Shown here: in pieces, positions 29,982-38,487 of the stretch
How positions within the stretch are numbered: position 1 is the stretch's first letter
Layout: each line of letters opens with the position of its first letter
Source: Saccharibacter floricola DSM 15669
Lineage (GTDB): Bacteria > Pseudomonadota > Alphaproteobacteria > Acetobacterales > Acetobacteraceae
Assembly: GCF_000378165.1 (NCBI RefSeq)
Contig: NZ_KB899338.1
Span: 55,961-119,960, forward strand
Reading direction: 5' to 3'
DNA length: 64,000 nt
Notes under the pieces: generated by a model
What the model was told of the DNA's origin: nothing
The model's database searches: none
What the model saw: the letters and a program-made list of their open reading frames with translations, nothing else
Made by a program: the position numbers and the translations under genes

Positions 29982-31438
29982 GCAGCTATCGCATTACCGG
30001 TGAAACAGGTGAGTGGGAAATCGTCGTTGGGATGGAAGTCCACGCTCAGGTTGTTAGCCAGTCGAAACTTTTTTCTGGTGCAGCAACCGAATATGGTGGA
30101 GAGCCTAACACACAGGTGAGCCTTGTTGATGCAGGCTTTCCGGGCATGTTGCCAGTTCTAAACAAAGAATGTGTTGCTCAGGCGATTAGAACCGGCCTCG
30201 GTCTTCGCGCTCAGGTCAATAAATATAGTCGCTTCGACCGGAAGAACTATTTTTATGCTGACTTACCTACAGGCTATCAGATTAGCCAGTTTGAGCATCC
30301 GATTATCGGAGAGGGAAAAGTTGAGATTGAGCTTTCCGAAGGTGAAAAGCGCATTATTGGCGTAACGCGTCTGCACTTAGAACAAGATGCCGGGAAGTCT
30401 ATTCACGACCAAGACCCAACACGGTCTTTCATCGACCTCAACCGCGCAGGCGTGGCGTTGATGGAAATTGTAAGCGAACCTGACATTCGTTCTCCTGAAG
30501 AGGCAGGTGCTTATCTCCGTAAGCTGCGCCAGATTCTACGTTATTTGGGTACGTGTGACGGTAACATGGAAGAAGGTTCCATGCGTGCCGATGTGAACGT
30601 CTCTGTCCGTCCTGTTGGGGAAGAAGGCTATCGTACGCGTTGCGAGATTAAGAATCTCAACTCTGTGCGTTACGTTATGCAGGCGATTGAGATTGAAGCC
30701 GAACGCCAAATTACGATTTGGGAAGAAGGTGAAACCGTTGATCAAGAAACGCGCTTGTTTGACCATGTAAAGGGTGAGACGCGCACGATGCGCAGCAAAG
30801 ATGATGCGCATGACTATCGTTACTTCCCAGATCCAGATTTGTTGCCTCTCGAGCTAGAGCAAAGCTGGATTGATGAGCTTAATGCAGCACTTCCTGAACT
30901 TCCGGAAGATAAAAGAGCCCGTCTGGAAAAAGACTACGGCGTTTCTCAGTATGAATCTGGTGTTCTAACGGCTGAGCAGTCCATTGCTGACTTCTATGAA
31001 GACGTTGCGCGTGGTGCGGATGCGCGTTTGGCGACGAATTGGATGCTGGGGGACTTCTTCGCGGCGTTAAACCGCACCGGACGCTCTATTGAAGATAGCC
31101 CCGTGAGTGCTCAGGGTTTACGCGAACTTCTTGGTCTCATTAGTGATTCGACGATTAACGGAAAGATCGCCAAAGAAGTTCTTGAAGATATGGTTGAAAC
31201 AGGTGATTCTGCTTCCGCCATTGTTGATCGTAAGGGCTTGCGTCAGGTAACAGATAGCAGTGCCATTGAAGCGACTGTCCAAGGCATTTTAGATGCCAAT
31301 GCGGACAAGGTTGCGGAGTATAAGAGCGGTAAAGACAAACTTTTCGGCTTTTTTGTGGGGCAAACTATGAAGGCCATGAAGGGAAAAGCGAACCCTGCCA
31401 TGGTGAATGAAGTCCTGAAAAAACTTCTTTCTGCATAA
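29978..31438 (+). CDS. gatB: Amidotransferase subunit GatB
   Basis: The 486-residue kinase subunit that activates misacylated tRNA with ATP and transfers ammonia. The family start [31 protein letters not shown], and the C-terminal YqeY-like domain ([17 protein letters not shown]) are all present. Last gene of the operon; a hairpin follows at 31,451. Confidence 0.97.
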   Translation: MSSYRITGETGEWEIVVGMEVHAQVVSQSKLFSGAATEYGGEPNTQVSLVDAGFPGMLPVLNKECVAQAIRTGLGLRAQVNKYSRFDRKNYFYADLPTGYQISQFEHPIIGEGKVEIELSEGEKRIIGVTRLHLEQDAGKSIHDQDPTRSFIDLNRAGVALMEIVSEPDIRSPEEAGAYLRKLRQILRYLGTCDGNMEEGSMRADVNVSVRPVGEEGYRTRCEIKNLNSVRYVMQAIEIEAERQITIWEEGETVDQETRLFDHVKGETRTMRSKDDAHDYRYFPDPDLLPLELEQSWIDELNAALPELPEDKRARLEKDYGVSQYESGVLTAEQSIADFYEDVARGADARLATNWMLGDFFAALNRTGRSIEDSPVSAQGLRELLGLISDSTINGKIAKEVLEDMVETGDSASAIVDRKGLRQVTDSSAIEATVQGILDANADKVAEYKSGKDKLFGFFVGQTMKAMKGKANPAMVNEVLKKLLSA

Positions 31439-31450
31439 AAGCTGAAAAAA

Positions 31451-31495
31451 TGTTTCTAGGGGGGTTTACCCCAGCGTTTATTCCTCCTAGAAACA
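31451..31495 (+). terminator. Hairpin between gatB and tRNA-Ser
   Basis: Perfect 10-bp stem TGTTTCTAGG / CCTAGAAACA with a 25-base loop, 12 bp after gatB. No T-run follows, so it is a weak terminator or a processing signal. Confidence 0.5.
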
Positions 31496-31532
31496 CTTCT
31501 GCAAACGCCGTGCAAAAAACCGCACAAACAGC

Positions 31533-31624
31533 GGAGGGGTGGCCGAGAGGCTGAAGGCGGCGGTTTGCTAAACCGTTATACGGGTCATACCGTATCGTGG
31601 GTTCGAATCCCATCCCCTCCGCCA
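31533..31624 (+). tRNA. tRNA-Ser (GCU)
   Basis: A complete type II tRNA with an encoded CCA. The acceptor stem GGAGGGG pairs with CCCCTCC, followed by discriminator G. The anticodon loop TTGCTAA carries GCT, which reads AGC/AGU serine codons. The long variable arm and the TTCGAAT T-loop are visible. Phage-derived sequence begins within about 110 bp downstream, so this gene may have served as an attachment site; no duplicate of its 3' end was found in the window. Confidence 0.97.
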
Positions 31625-31730
31625 GCGATTTCTCTACATTCCACAGGAAATAGCCAAAAAGTAAGTTAGATATTTTTGGAAAGCCCCCATAGAGGCCCCC
31701 TTTTGGCCGAGTCTGTCGTTATCGCATTAG

Positions 31731-31887
31731 CTATTGAGGTTTATTAGAAAGATACCTTATCTCCCGCCGCTCATTCCCATAATCGCGCATCATAGCGGGT
31801 AGTTCGTGAAGGTCGGGGTGAGCCCGTAGCTCATCGGCGGCCTGCTTCTCTTCCTGTGCTGTGTAATTGTAGCGCGACAAAATTTTC
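31731..31887 (-). pseudogene. Truncated o-spanin (Rz1-like) remnant
   Basis: The minus strand encodes the C-terminal two thirds of an o-spanin (YTAQEEKQAADELRAHPD, then MMRDYGNERREIR), very close in DNA and protein to the intact o-spanin at 60,858-61,070. The lipobox-bearing N-terminus is missing and similarity stops near 31,867. It sits between tRNA-Ser and the left edge of the Mu-like element, so it is debris of an older prophage of the same kind as the one starting at 60,858. Confidence 0.75.
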
Positions 31888-32039
31888 TGCACTTTGAGAC
31901 AAAATAGAGAGCACTGAAACGAGCTTGATTAAAACCCGTTTCAACCCTCTTTCAGACGACCATAAAACGCTTCTCACAGTCGCATTTTCTTCAACTTGAG
32001 CCCAACGGCTATTGTGATGTTCCCACCGCGCGAGAGTGA
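31888..32039. other. Probable phage end region
   Basis: No gene. This stretch lies between the o-spanin remnant and the end of the methylase pseudogene and should contain the right end of the Mu-like phage. It holds CGTTTCAACC and ATAAAACGCTTC, loosely like MuA end-binding sites; similar AAAACGCTTTC sequence is found near the other end at about 60,203. Confidence 0.35.
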
Positions 32040-32733
32040 TTAGTTTGAGATAATAAGTTCGCCTCGTTCCCCGCGTGCTTTTGCCTTCTTAGCAAGCGAG
32101 TATTTCACCTCAACGCTTTCCATATCGAAGCCCTTGAAAATCTCGCGCACCTCTGGACAATCATTGAGAGACAAAATGAACCGACCTTTAAGGTCTGACA
32201 GAACACGCGCTACCCCCTCAAACTTCGTCGCGCTTGAATGTGGCTTGGTAGTAATCCTCCGTCCCCATAATAAGGCGGATCGAGATAAAAGAGCGTGTCA
32301 GGTCCATCATAGCGCTGAACGACCTCTTGCTCAGGTAAACATTAGATTACAACTCGGTTGAAGCGATCATAAATATTTTCCAGAATGGAGACGAACTTCA
32401 TGAGGTCAGATCGTGTAGAGGCTGTGCGTGTCACACCAAAATTGCCAGCACTTTTACCACCAAACATTGTGCGCTGGAGGTAAAGAAAGCGTGCAGCTCG
32501 CTCCAGATCAGTCAATGTTTCTGAGCTGACCTTGGTGAGCTGCTCAAACTCGGATCAGCTTGTCAGTTAGTAGTGAAATATGTCCAAAGACGCAGCCCAT
32601 ATATACAACAATCTTTACATAACCACGGTGATCAATCTTTTTCTGGCGAGTGATGATCTTCTTGGCGAGCAGGCGTTTTCCGCCCACCTATAGTGCTGCT
32701 GGGCGTGCTGGGTTTTTGAGTGTCAGTTGTCAT
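32040..32733 (-). pseudogene. DNA adenine methylase (D12 class), frameshifted
   Basis: Read in changing frames, this is a Dam-like N6-adenine methyltransferase: VGGKRLLAKKIITRQKKID near the N-terminus, the catalytic motif in TLFYLDPPYYG at about 32,270, then EDYYQATFKRDE and a C-terminus KKAKARGERGELIISN. At least three frameshifts break it (near 32,690, within the run of G at 32,268, and near 32,218). Its ATG at 32,733 overlaps the upstream phage gene, so it was the last gene of the tail-fibre operon, where Mu has mom. It would once have protected phage DNA from restriction. Confidence 0.85.
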
Positions 32734-33166
32734 GATGGTCTCCATTATGGGGCTTGGGCGCGTTCTGAGCGGCCCATGACGTGGCATCGTTAGGCGGAAA
32801 TTCTGGAAGGTCGGGGAAGGGCGTTAGCGGCACATCAAGGCGGATCTCGAGCGCATGCACCTGCCGCTGTGCAGATAAGGCCGCTGAATGGTAGTCTTTA
32901 ATGACGTTTTCACGGTCATAAAGCCTCTCCCACAGCATGGCGTAACCTGCGTCAAAGAGGTTGAGCTGGTCGGTTAAGAACCGCTCACGTTCAAGAGCGA
33001 GCTTGAGCTGTTCATTGTCTAATCCGTCGGCATCAATCTCGTTACGTTGGCGCTGAAGGCGGTTTTTAGCGATCTGACCCCACCAACCCAGCACGCCGCC
33101 GCCAACGGTCATGAAAATCCCCTCGTAGTCCTTGAGTAGGCTGAGGACGTCGAGTGGGCTCACCAT
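32723..33166 (-). CDS. Phage protein with coiled coil, unknown function
   Basis: A 147-residue protein. Residues 15-30 are hydrophobic and glycine-rich (GIFMTVGGGVLGWWGQI), followed by a charged helical region (about 33-105) likely to form a coiled coil, then a proline-rich tail. It lies 2 bp after the fibre chaperone and overlaps the methylase pseudogene. It could be a holin- or spanin-like membrane protein, but I do not recognise the family. Confidence 0.6.
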   Translation of the reverse strand: MVSPLDVLSLLKDYEGIFMTVGGGVLGWWGQIAKNRLQRQRNEIDADGLDNEQLKLALERERFLTDQLNLFDAGYAMLWERLYDRENVIKDYHSAALSAQRQVHALEIRLDVPLTPFPDLPEFPPNDATSWAAQNAPKPHNGDHHDN

Positions 33167-33168
33167 GC

Positions 33169-33576
33169 TTACGCCGTCACATCATCAGGCGCGGTGGGCA
33201 ATTCTGTGCTGGTGGTATCGGAGCCATTGGCAATAGCCCGCAACGCCTGCACATAGGTGCGCATGCGCGGGTCAAATTCCTCACCCATCGCTGCGACCAT
33301 TGTTGCTTTTTGCTGGACACCGTTAAGCGCTGCGTTCGCCTGATCGGGTAAAGGGGCCGTGTAAACGGGCGGTGTAAAAGGTACGATTTTCCCGTTTTCT
33401 AGTGCTTTAGGGGCCATATCTTGCTGAGCGGGCGGCCAATGGGCGTCGTCCATATTGGACATAAGCACGTATTCGCGGCCTTCTGGCACTTCAATATTGG
33501 CCCATCCGATAATCTCGCGTGGCTTATTGGCGTCTTGCCCAGCTTGGACAACGGCGTAGTAAATATTTCTGCTCAT
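33169..33576 (-). CDS. Tail fibre assembly-type protein
   Basis: A 135-residue protein directly after the tail fibre gene, overlapping it by 4 bases (ATGA), the usual place for a fibre chaperone or fibre-tip protein. The N-terminus (YYAVVQAGQDANKPREIIGWANIE) and the proline-rich middle fit short phage fibre-associated proteins, but there is no clear gpU/Tfa signature. Identity rests on position more than sequence. Confidence 0.55.
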   Translation of the reverse strand: MSRNIYYAVVQAGQDANKPREIIGWANIEVPEGREYVLMSNMDDAHWPPAQQDMAPKALENGKIVPFTPPVYTAPLPDQANAALNGVQQKATMVAAMGEEFDPRMRTYVQALRAIANGSDTTSTELPTAPDDVTA

Positions 33577-35213
33577 AATGGGCTTCCTGTCACAATAAAG
33601 GTTGCGGTTGTTGAGGCGGTTTCATTAATTAAACCGCTTCCATTCCAAACATTGAGGCTAACAACGGCGCCATAGCGATCAACGCTGAATAAATTAAGGA
33701 TGTGCACATTATCGGTGCTCCCATCTTTAGCCATACCTGCTATTTGCACATTGTCGTCGGCAAACTGGCGCGGCCAAACGAGGCGAGACCCATGCACAAC
33801 CTGTAGGGTGAAACGATAGGTGAGGGTTGGCGATATGGCCTCAGCTAAAATATTCCCGTTATCGACCATAATCAGGCCATCCCCACCGGGATACCATGAC
33901 CGTCCACCCCAGCTTATTTGGCCGCGCATCTGACCATTGAACGTGGTATTGGGGTTCAGTCCAAGCGACCCACCATTATTATTAATCATGAGCGGGCCAT
34001 TGAGGGTGCACGAGCTGCTTCCAAGCGCAAAGTTGACGCCGCCGCTGGAACTATACCCCACGAAGTTCCCGTCATTTTGGAAGGCCACGCGGCCCCCGCC
34101 GTCATAACTCACGCTCACAGCGGCCCCACTAGCGGAAGCGATGGTGTCTGTCTTGAGCGCCCCGTTTACGACAGGGTTTTGAGCCGGCAAGAGGCCGATA
34201 TAATGGCCATCGCCGTCAATGAAGGTCGGAGAGGAGCGGTCGCCATTAGCTCCTGCTGAGAAGACAGCAGCACGAACGGCCCCGTCTGTGTTGTTTCCTT
34301 CACCGACGACGAGATAACGCCAGCCATTGGCGCTGTCATTATAGAGCACGGCATTGGAGCCGCCTTGCGTATGCAGGCCGATCCCTGGTTGGTCGCCTGA
34401 TGCGAGGCCAAGCGTACCAGAGACAGCCTGGGACGCCGCGTTCTGAAGGTCAGAGCGAGACGCATAGAGCGTATCGGCATAATCGCGTGTGATGGCGAGC
34501 TGATACAGGCCTGCATCATCCATATATTCAATGCCGACCGGGTTCTTTTTAGCGGTGTCAGAATATTGCGACTTAATGCCGGTGATGCGCAGGCTGTAAT
34601 CATCCACCCCCTGCGTCCCCAGCACAAGTTGGCCTTCAGCGGTTTGAGCGCGCTGTGTTTCAGCTTGCAGCGCAGATTGGGAAGCGTAAAGCGTATCAGC
34701 AAAATCGCGCGTGATGGCGAGCTGAAACACGCCCGCGTCATCCATATACTCAATACCGATCGGGTTATTCTTAGAGGTATCTGAATATTGCGACTTAATG
34801 CCCGTAACTTTGAGGCTATAGTCATCCAGCCCCTTTGTGCCCAGCACAAGCTGGCTTTCAGCCGCCTGAGCACGTTGGCTTTCAGCTTGCAGGTCAGCGT
34901 TCAAAGCGAGAGGGCGCCAGCCATTAACCCCGTCATTGTAAAGAACAGCATTGGAGCCGCCTTGTGTATGCAGCCCTAGCCCTTGATGGTCGCCTGGTGC
35001 GAGGTCAAGAGTACCAGATATGGCCGCATTATTTTCAGCGTCAATTTGGTCGCTTAGATCGCAAACCTTGCCTAATATCGGGTTAAAGAACGCCGCATTG
35101 AGTGGCGTGCCGAGCTGCTTGCCGGGAATGAGGTCTTGGGCTTGGGGGCGTCCATCGCCATCTAAGCTCATATTCGGCACGCCGGGGAAGCTCGGCCAGT
35201 TGGGATTAGCCAT
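33573..35213 (-). CDS. Phage tail fibre protein
   Basis: A 546-residue fibre that should set target-cell binding. After an N-terminal baseplate-binding part come two near-identical units (about residues 107-180 and 181-254, each with GIKSQYSDT and IEYMDDAG) and a shorter repeat (about 66-100 and 265-300, each with LHTQGGSNAVLYND). The C-terminal half is glycine- and asparagine-rich and less repetitive. The start at ATG 35213 (MANPNWPSF) follows AAGGAG and overlaps the gp48 stop. In a tailocin this protein decides which strains are killed. Confidence 0.85.
   Translation of the reverse strand: MANPNWPSFPGVPNMSLDGDGRPQAQDLIPGKQLGTPLNAAFFNPILGKVCDLSDQIDAENNAAISGTLDLAPGDHQGLGLHTQGGSNAVLYNDGVNGWRPLALNADLQAESQRAQAAESQLVLGTKGLDDYSLKVTGIKSQYSDTSKNNPIGIEYMDDAGVFQLAITRDFADTLYASQSALQAETQRAQTAEGQLVLGTQGVDDYSLRITGIKSQYSDTAKKNPVGIEYMDDAGLYQLAITRDYADTLYASRSDLQNAASQAVSGTLGLASGDQPGIGLHTQGGSNAVLYNDSANGWRYLVVGEGNNTDGAVRAAVFSAGANGDRSSPTFIDGDGHYIGLLPAQNPVVNGALKTDTIASASGAAVSVSYDGGGRVAFQNDGNFVGYSSSGGVNFALGSSSCTLNGPLMINNNGGSLGLNPNTTFNGQMRGQISWGGRSWYPGGDGLIMVDNGNILAEAISPTLTYRFTLQVVHGSRLVWPRQFADDNVQIAGMAKDGSTDNVHILNLFSVDRYGAVVSLNVWNGSGLINETASTTATFIVTGSPL
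34452..34895 (-). repeat. Tandem duplication inside the tail fibre gene
   Basis: Two consecutive units of about 222 bp, 74 residues each, encode nearly the same peptide with conservative changes only (Ile/Val, Phe/Tyr, Asn/Lys). The frame is kept. Such duplications lengthen the fibre shaft and can arise and vanish by recombination. Confidence 0.85.
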
Positions 35214-35835
35214 TAATCCAGTCTCCTTCATGGATGAAATATACCTCGGTATCGGCAGGCTTCAGCGCGCGGAACACGGCCTGTAGCTTGGCATAGTGGT
35301 TGCTGTCGTTCTGAGCCGCCTCAACGGTTCCACACACGGCCACACCGCAGATGGCCTGCGTAATGCCGGAGGGAAGATGGACGACCCAAATAAACCGTAA
35401 CGCCTCATTGCCGCACTCAGACGCACCACAGCTGACAGCACCACAGATCGGCGGATCAGGCTCCTCAATCGTGATGTCGATGCCCCAGTCTTTGGCGAGT
35501 GCGACATAAAAAGCAGAGCGTTGATCACCTCGCGCCGTCCAGCGTTGTTGGAGGATCGTGCGCCACTCCGTCTCACTCAGCGCCCCTTCGTCACGCCCGA
35601 GCGGATCAGGGCCGAGAAGGTCGCGATAGCCCGCTAAGAGGGCCTGCGCATCAGCGGGGCAGATTTCTCGGCAGACGGAGGCAATGTTGCCTTCCAGCGT
35701 TTCCCGAGGGTCTGCGAGAGCGGCCATGAGGGCGCTGATATTCGGCCCACCGAGAGCGGAGCCGCGTGGCATGAGTTCCTCACGCCATTGGCGGGCAATC
35801 TCGGGGGCTGACCGTGGGGCGTTCATGACCGTCAT
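35206..35835 (-). CDS. Mu gp48-like tail protein (DUF2313/YmfQ)
   Basis: A 209-residue protein between gp47 and the fibre, as in Mu. The N-terminus LMPRGSALGGPN fits the family's LLPRGxAW-type start, and it has RTILQQRWTARGDQRSAFYVALAKDWGIDI and a Cys-containing core (CGAVSCGASECG). It is thought to link the baseplate to the fibres. The start is taken at ATG 35835, which overlaps the gp47 stop as ATGA. Confidence 0.82.
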   Translation of the reverse strand: MTVMNAPRSAPEIARQWREELMPRGSALGGPNISALMAALADPRETLEGNIASVCREICPADAQALLAGYRDLLGPDPLGRDEGALSETEWRTILQQRWTARGDQRSAFYVALAKDWGIDITIEEPDPPICGAVSCGASECGNEALRFIWVVHLPSGITQAICGVAVCGTVEAAQNDSNHYAKLQAVFRALKPADTEVYFIHEGDWING

Positions 35836-36914
35836 GGCGTGCCGTCTTCCCACTGAATGTCGCCCATGACAGGCAGTTCATTAGCGGCAAAGGCCATGTC
35901 TGCACCGGGATTAAGCAAAACCGATTGCGCCCCGACCGTGTCAAAGAGAGCGGCTTGGAGGGCTTCGACATACAAAGTGCCGCCAATGCCCACGCCGTTG
36001 ATGATGGCGGCCAAGGCTGCCTGCACTTTTTGTCGATTGGGCTGATTATCCAACCCTAGCCGCACCGTGGGGGTTTGGATGACAAAGCTCGCCCCATAGA
36101 CGGTCGCATTGCCGCGCACCGGGCGGCGTTCATCAATATAGGACTGCACACGGGCGATTTCTTCACGTGTCGGAACACGGGGGCCACTCATCGCAATGAT
36201 AATGCCCACCGTGCCTGCGCCTGTGTAAGACGGCACGACATGAACCAACGATGCCCCCGCGCTCAACGCCCAGGCACGATAATCCTGCACGGTGCCGCCA
36301 TTATAGGGGTTACGGATTTTATCAATGATGCGTGACCGCCAGCTTTCCACAGGCTCGCTCTCTGCGCCCCCAGCCAGCCCGTCTTGATCGACCACAACGC
36401 TGCTGATGCCCACCATCGGAGCGACAAGAGTGAGGGGCGTATTGGCCGCGCAATTGCCCGCCGTGCCTGTGCTGGTGCAGCTCACCGCCGCAGAAACCGC
36501 GCCATTGGCGGGAAGGACCACTGCGTTATTAAGCGCCCATTGGACAGAGCCATCAACGGTCAGCAAGGCCCCTTGCGGCACGCTAACCTCTTGCGTCGCG
36601 CTGATGACGACGCGTCCAAGAGCGGCTTGCGGCCCCACACGCGGCACGCCCCAAATATCGGCGTGCTGGGGTAAAAGCCCACCGGGGCCGACGGTGGCCG
36701 TTGAGGGCAGAAACTCCAGCGCGCGGCCTTGAAGGAAGAGATAGGTCTCATAATCCGCTAAGCCCAAGACCACAGAGAGTACTTGTTCAAAGGTGCCCGG
36801 TGCTGTGGCATCCAGCCTGACGGTTGAGCCATCAGAAGCGGTGAAGCTTTGCTGGGCGAGAGACGTGGCCAGACGCGTGGCCAACTCATGCGGCGTGGGG
36901 ATGGAGAGGCTCAT
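35832..36914 (-). CDS. Baseplate protein J-like (Mu gp47)
   Basis: A 360-residue baseplate wedge protein. It begins SIPTPHELATRLATSLAQQ and carries the ADIWGVPRVGPQAALG and AGGAESEPVESWRSRIIDKI blocks typical of the J/gp47 family, followed by GGTVQDYRAWALSAG and VPSYTGAGTVGIII. The start at ATG 36914 is set by family alignment and by the ATGA overlap with the small upstream ORF; the open frame continues far upstream without similarity. Confidence 0.9.
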   Translation of the reverse strand: MSLSIPTPHELATRLATSLAQQSFTASDGSTVRLDATAPGTFEQVLSVVLGLADYETYLFLQGRALEFLPSTATVGPGGLLPQHADIWGVPRVGPQAALGRVVISATQEVSVPQGALLTVDGSVQWALNNAVVLPANGAVSAAVSCTSTGTAGNCAANTPLTLVAPMVGISSVVVDQDGLAGGAESEPVESWRSRIIDKIRNPYNGGTVQDYRAWALSAGASLVHVVPSYTGAGTVGIIIAMSGPRVPTREEIARVQSYIDERRPVRGNATVYGASFVIQTPTVRLGLDNQPNRQKVQAALAAIINGVGIGGTLYVEALQAALFDTVGAQSVLLNPGADMAFAANELPVMGDIQWEDGTP

Positions 36915-37123
36915 AATGTTCGCTCTTTGTGCCTGAGAACGTGGGCACTTGAGAGGACGCCCGTCATGGGGAAGCCTCCCCGCGACGCATGTTCCCGGCC
37001 CCGCATGTGGAAGGAAGGCAGATGGATCGTCTTGGCGTAAGCACTGCGTGCAAGGGTGACATTGTGCATCGCGACTACGTGGCTTTCTCTGTTGTGAGTG
37101 GAGGAAGGAGGAACAGCGCTCAT
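36911..37123 (-). CDS. Small ORF inserted between gp46 and gp47
   Basis: A 70-residue frame that overlaps the gp46 stop and the gp47 start, each time as ATGA, so it is coupled to both. In Mu these two genes are directly adjacent, so about 205 bp have been gained here. The peptide is rich in His, Arg and Ser, with no known domain. It may be a real small gene or just a neutral insertion that keeps the reading of gp47 coupled. Confidence 0.45.
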   Translation of the reverse strand: MSAVPPSSTHNRESHVVAMHNVTLARSAYAKTIHLPSFHMRGREHASRGGFPMTGVLSSAHVLRHKERTL

Positions 37124-37620
37124 AGCGTCGGCACCTTCTGGAAGACGGAACTGTCACCGGCAGACACACGCACGGTCAGCGCGTTCTTGCTCCCTGTCGT
37201 GGCAGGCTGCCACGCGGCCTCAATGGTGAGGTCCACGTTGTGATAAGCACCAATGGCGGCAACCGCCTCATGGGCGTAATCTTCAGCGTCCAGCCGCGTG
37301 GCGTCGGAACGCTTAGCCCGCTCGAGCAGCCAGAGCTTAGAGCCCAGCCGCTGCCCATCGGTCAGGAGAACATCACCCACCCAACCGCGCTTTGCTCCAA
37401 AGGGCATCACGGTTCCGGTAGGGGCGGTGAGAAGAGGTGGCAGCCCATCATCAGGAGCCGCCCGACGGTCAGCACTCAGAGCCAGTAGTAATGGTGAGGC
37501 CAGCGTGTGATCAAACGACACGCGCCCCATACCACCCCCGGCGGGGGTGAGGACTAAGTCAGCGCGTCCTTCAGAGTTAGGCGCGACAGCAATAGTGGAA
37601 AAGAGAGAACGTCGTGTCAT
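37120..37620 (-). CDS. Baseplate protein Mu gp46
   Basis: A 166-residue gp46-family protein (gp25/W-like lysozyme-fold baseplate piece without enzymatic role). Recognisable parts are GWVGDVLLTDGQRLGSKLWLLERAKR and an AEDYAHEAV helix, then the C-terminal VDLTIEAAWQP. It is the first gene of a unit that starts after an activator-like operator at 37,657; in Mu, gp46 lies directly behind gp45. Confidence 0.85.
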   Translation of the reverse strand: MTRRSLFSTIAVAPNSEGRADLVLTPAGGGMGRVSFDHTLASPLLLALSADRRAAPDDGLPPLLTAPTGTVMPFGAKRGWVGDVLLTDGQRLGSKLWLLERAKRSDATRLDAEDYAHEAVAAIGAYHNVDLTIEAAWQPATTGSKNALTVRVSAGDSSVFQKVPTL

Positions 37621-37656
37621 ACAGACACTGTAGAGAAAGCCTCAAGAAACTTTCAT

Positions 37657-37679
37657 GGCTTCAGATGATACCCCGAAAC
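37657..37679 (-). promoter_or_regulatory. Candidate late-activator operator upstream of gp46
   Basis: On the minus strand GTTTCGGGGTATCATCTGAA followed by GCC, an imperfect dyad. It lies 37 bp upstream of the gp46 ATG, with TACAGT as a possible -10 element 24 bases after the motif. The same motif and spacing occur at 49,164 and 53,542. In Mu the C protein binds and activates late promoters at comparable positions. Confidence 0.65.
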
Positions 37680-37729
37680 GGGGCTTCAAATGCTGTTAGA
37701 ATGGGATTTTAATGTCGTTTAGGAGAGGT

Positions 37730-38017
37730 ATGATGGTGAAGACATGGGGCCCGAGTGGTGCCGAACTCTTAGAAGCCGCAAGATGTGACCCTCGTAATAG
37801 AAGGACTGACATAGGCTTTTTAGGTCGGCTTTTGGGTAAGCAGGACGATGCTGACCTAGAGCATTGGGTGCCTCGGCCCATGTTAAAGGAGTTAGACCTA
37901 TGGGCCGCGCAGAAGGGCATTGGACGAGCGAAAGCGCTCAAGCTCCTCCTCGGCAAGGGGGTGGAGGCTGAAAAAACCGCCGTCCTAAACCGACGCAAGA
38001 GGAGCTTTCGAGAATAG
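37730..38017 (+). CDS. Ribbon-helix-helix-like small protein
   Basis: A 95-residue plus-strand gene, opposite to all its neighbours. The segment WVPRPMLKELDLWAAQKGIGRAKALKLLL fits a ribbon-helix-helix DNA-binding fold (strand, then two helices with the LD.WA...GI.R..AL pattern). The C-terminus is strongly basic. The ribosome binding site TAGGAGAGG supports ATG 37730 or 37733. It is divergent from gp46 across the operator at 37,657 and convergent with the immunity candidate, so it could control either unit. Not part of the Mu core, i.e. a moron-type insertion. Confidence 0.6.
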   Translation: MMVKTWGPSGAELLEAARCDPRNRRTDIGFLGRLLGKQDDADLEHWVPRPMLKELDLWAAQKGIGRAKALKLLLGKGVEAEKTAVLNRRKRSFRE

Positions 38018-38036
38018 CTGATAGGTCTCAGCTTAA

Positions 38037-38462
38037 TCAGCCGGGGAGCCGCATTTTATAAGGCAACTCCGCATCAAACCCCACGCCATGTTCATCAAAA
38101 ATACGGCTCAGCGCTTCACGGAGGCCGGGGAGGAGATAGTGTTTATCCCGGGCGTGATCGGGAATATGAAGCTGCTTTAGTAGGTTTCTTCCTGTAGAAG
38201 TCAGATCAAAAAGGTAACACATCCATTCTGTTTGATTGGTTGTATGAGCTAAGCTATTGAGTACATCTTCTGTCTTGTTTTCACTCGTTATTAAACCTGA
38301 AATTTCTAAGCGCACAATACTATCTAGTGCTTTACTATACCAATCGAGGTCATCTTCACCATTTGGCCAACCAGCAAGAGCAAACATGAAATCTTCGCCT
38401 TCATCTTTCATAAAGAGAAGGGGATTTTGATAGAAATATATAAAATCTTTGTCGAATAGCAT
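38037..38462 (-). CDS. Candidate immunity protein for the gp45 toxin domain
   Basis: A 141-residue acidic, soluble protein (MLFDKDFIYFYQNPLLFM; later LDWYSKALDSIVRLEISGL and PGLREALSRIFDEHG) 25 bp after gp45 on the same strand. I recognise no family. The case for immunity is positional: it directly follows a spike gene with an extra C-terminal domain, is AT-rich like that domain, and has no counterpart in Mu. The start at ATG 38462 has GGAAAGGA upstream. It may neutralise the toxin in the producer. Untested. Confidence 0.55.
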   Translation of the reverse strand: MLFDKDFIYFYQNPLLFMKDEGEDFMFALAGWPNGEDDLDWYSKALDSIVRLEISGLITSENKTEDVLNSLAHTTNQTEWMCYLFDLTSTGRNLLKQLHIPDHARDKHYLLPGLREALSRIFDEHGVGFDAELPYKMRLPG

Positions 38463-38487
38463 TGTACTTTTCCTTTCCACTGTTTGA

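Noticed and set aside
37670..37682. CCCCGAAACGGGG as an intrinsic hairpin
   Set aside because: It overlaps the proposed operator; the matching sites at 49,164 and 53,542 do not form it, so it is probably incidental.
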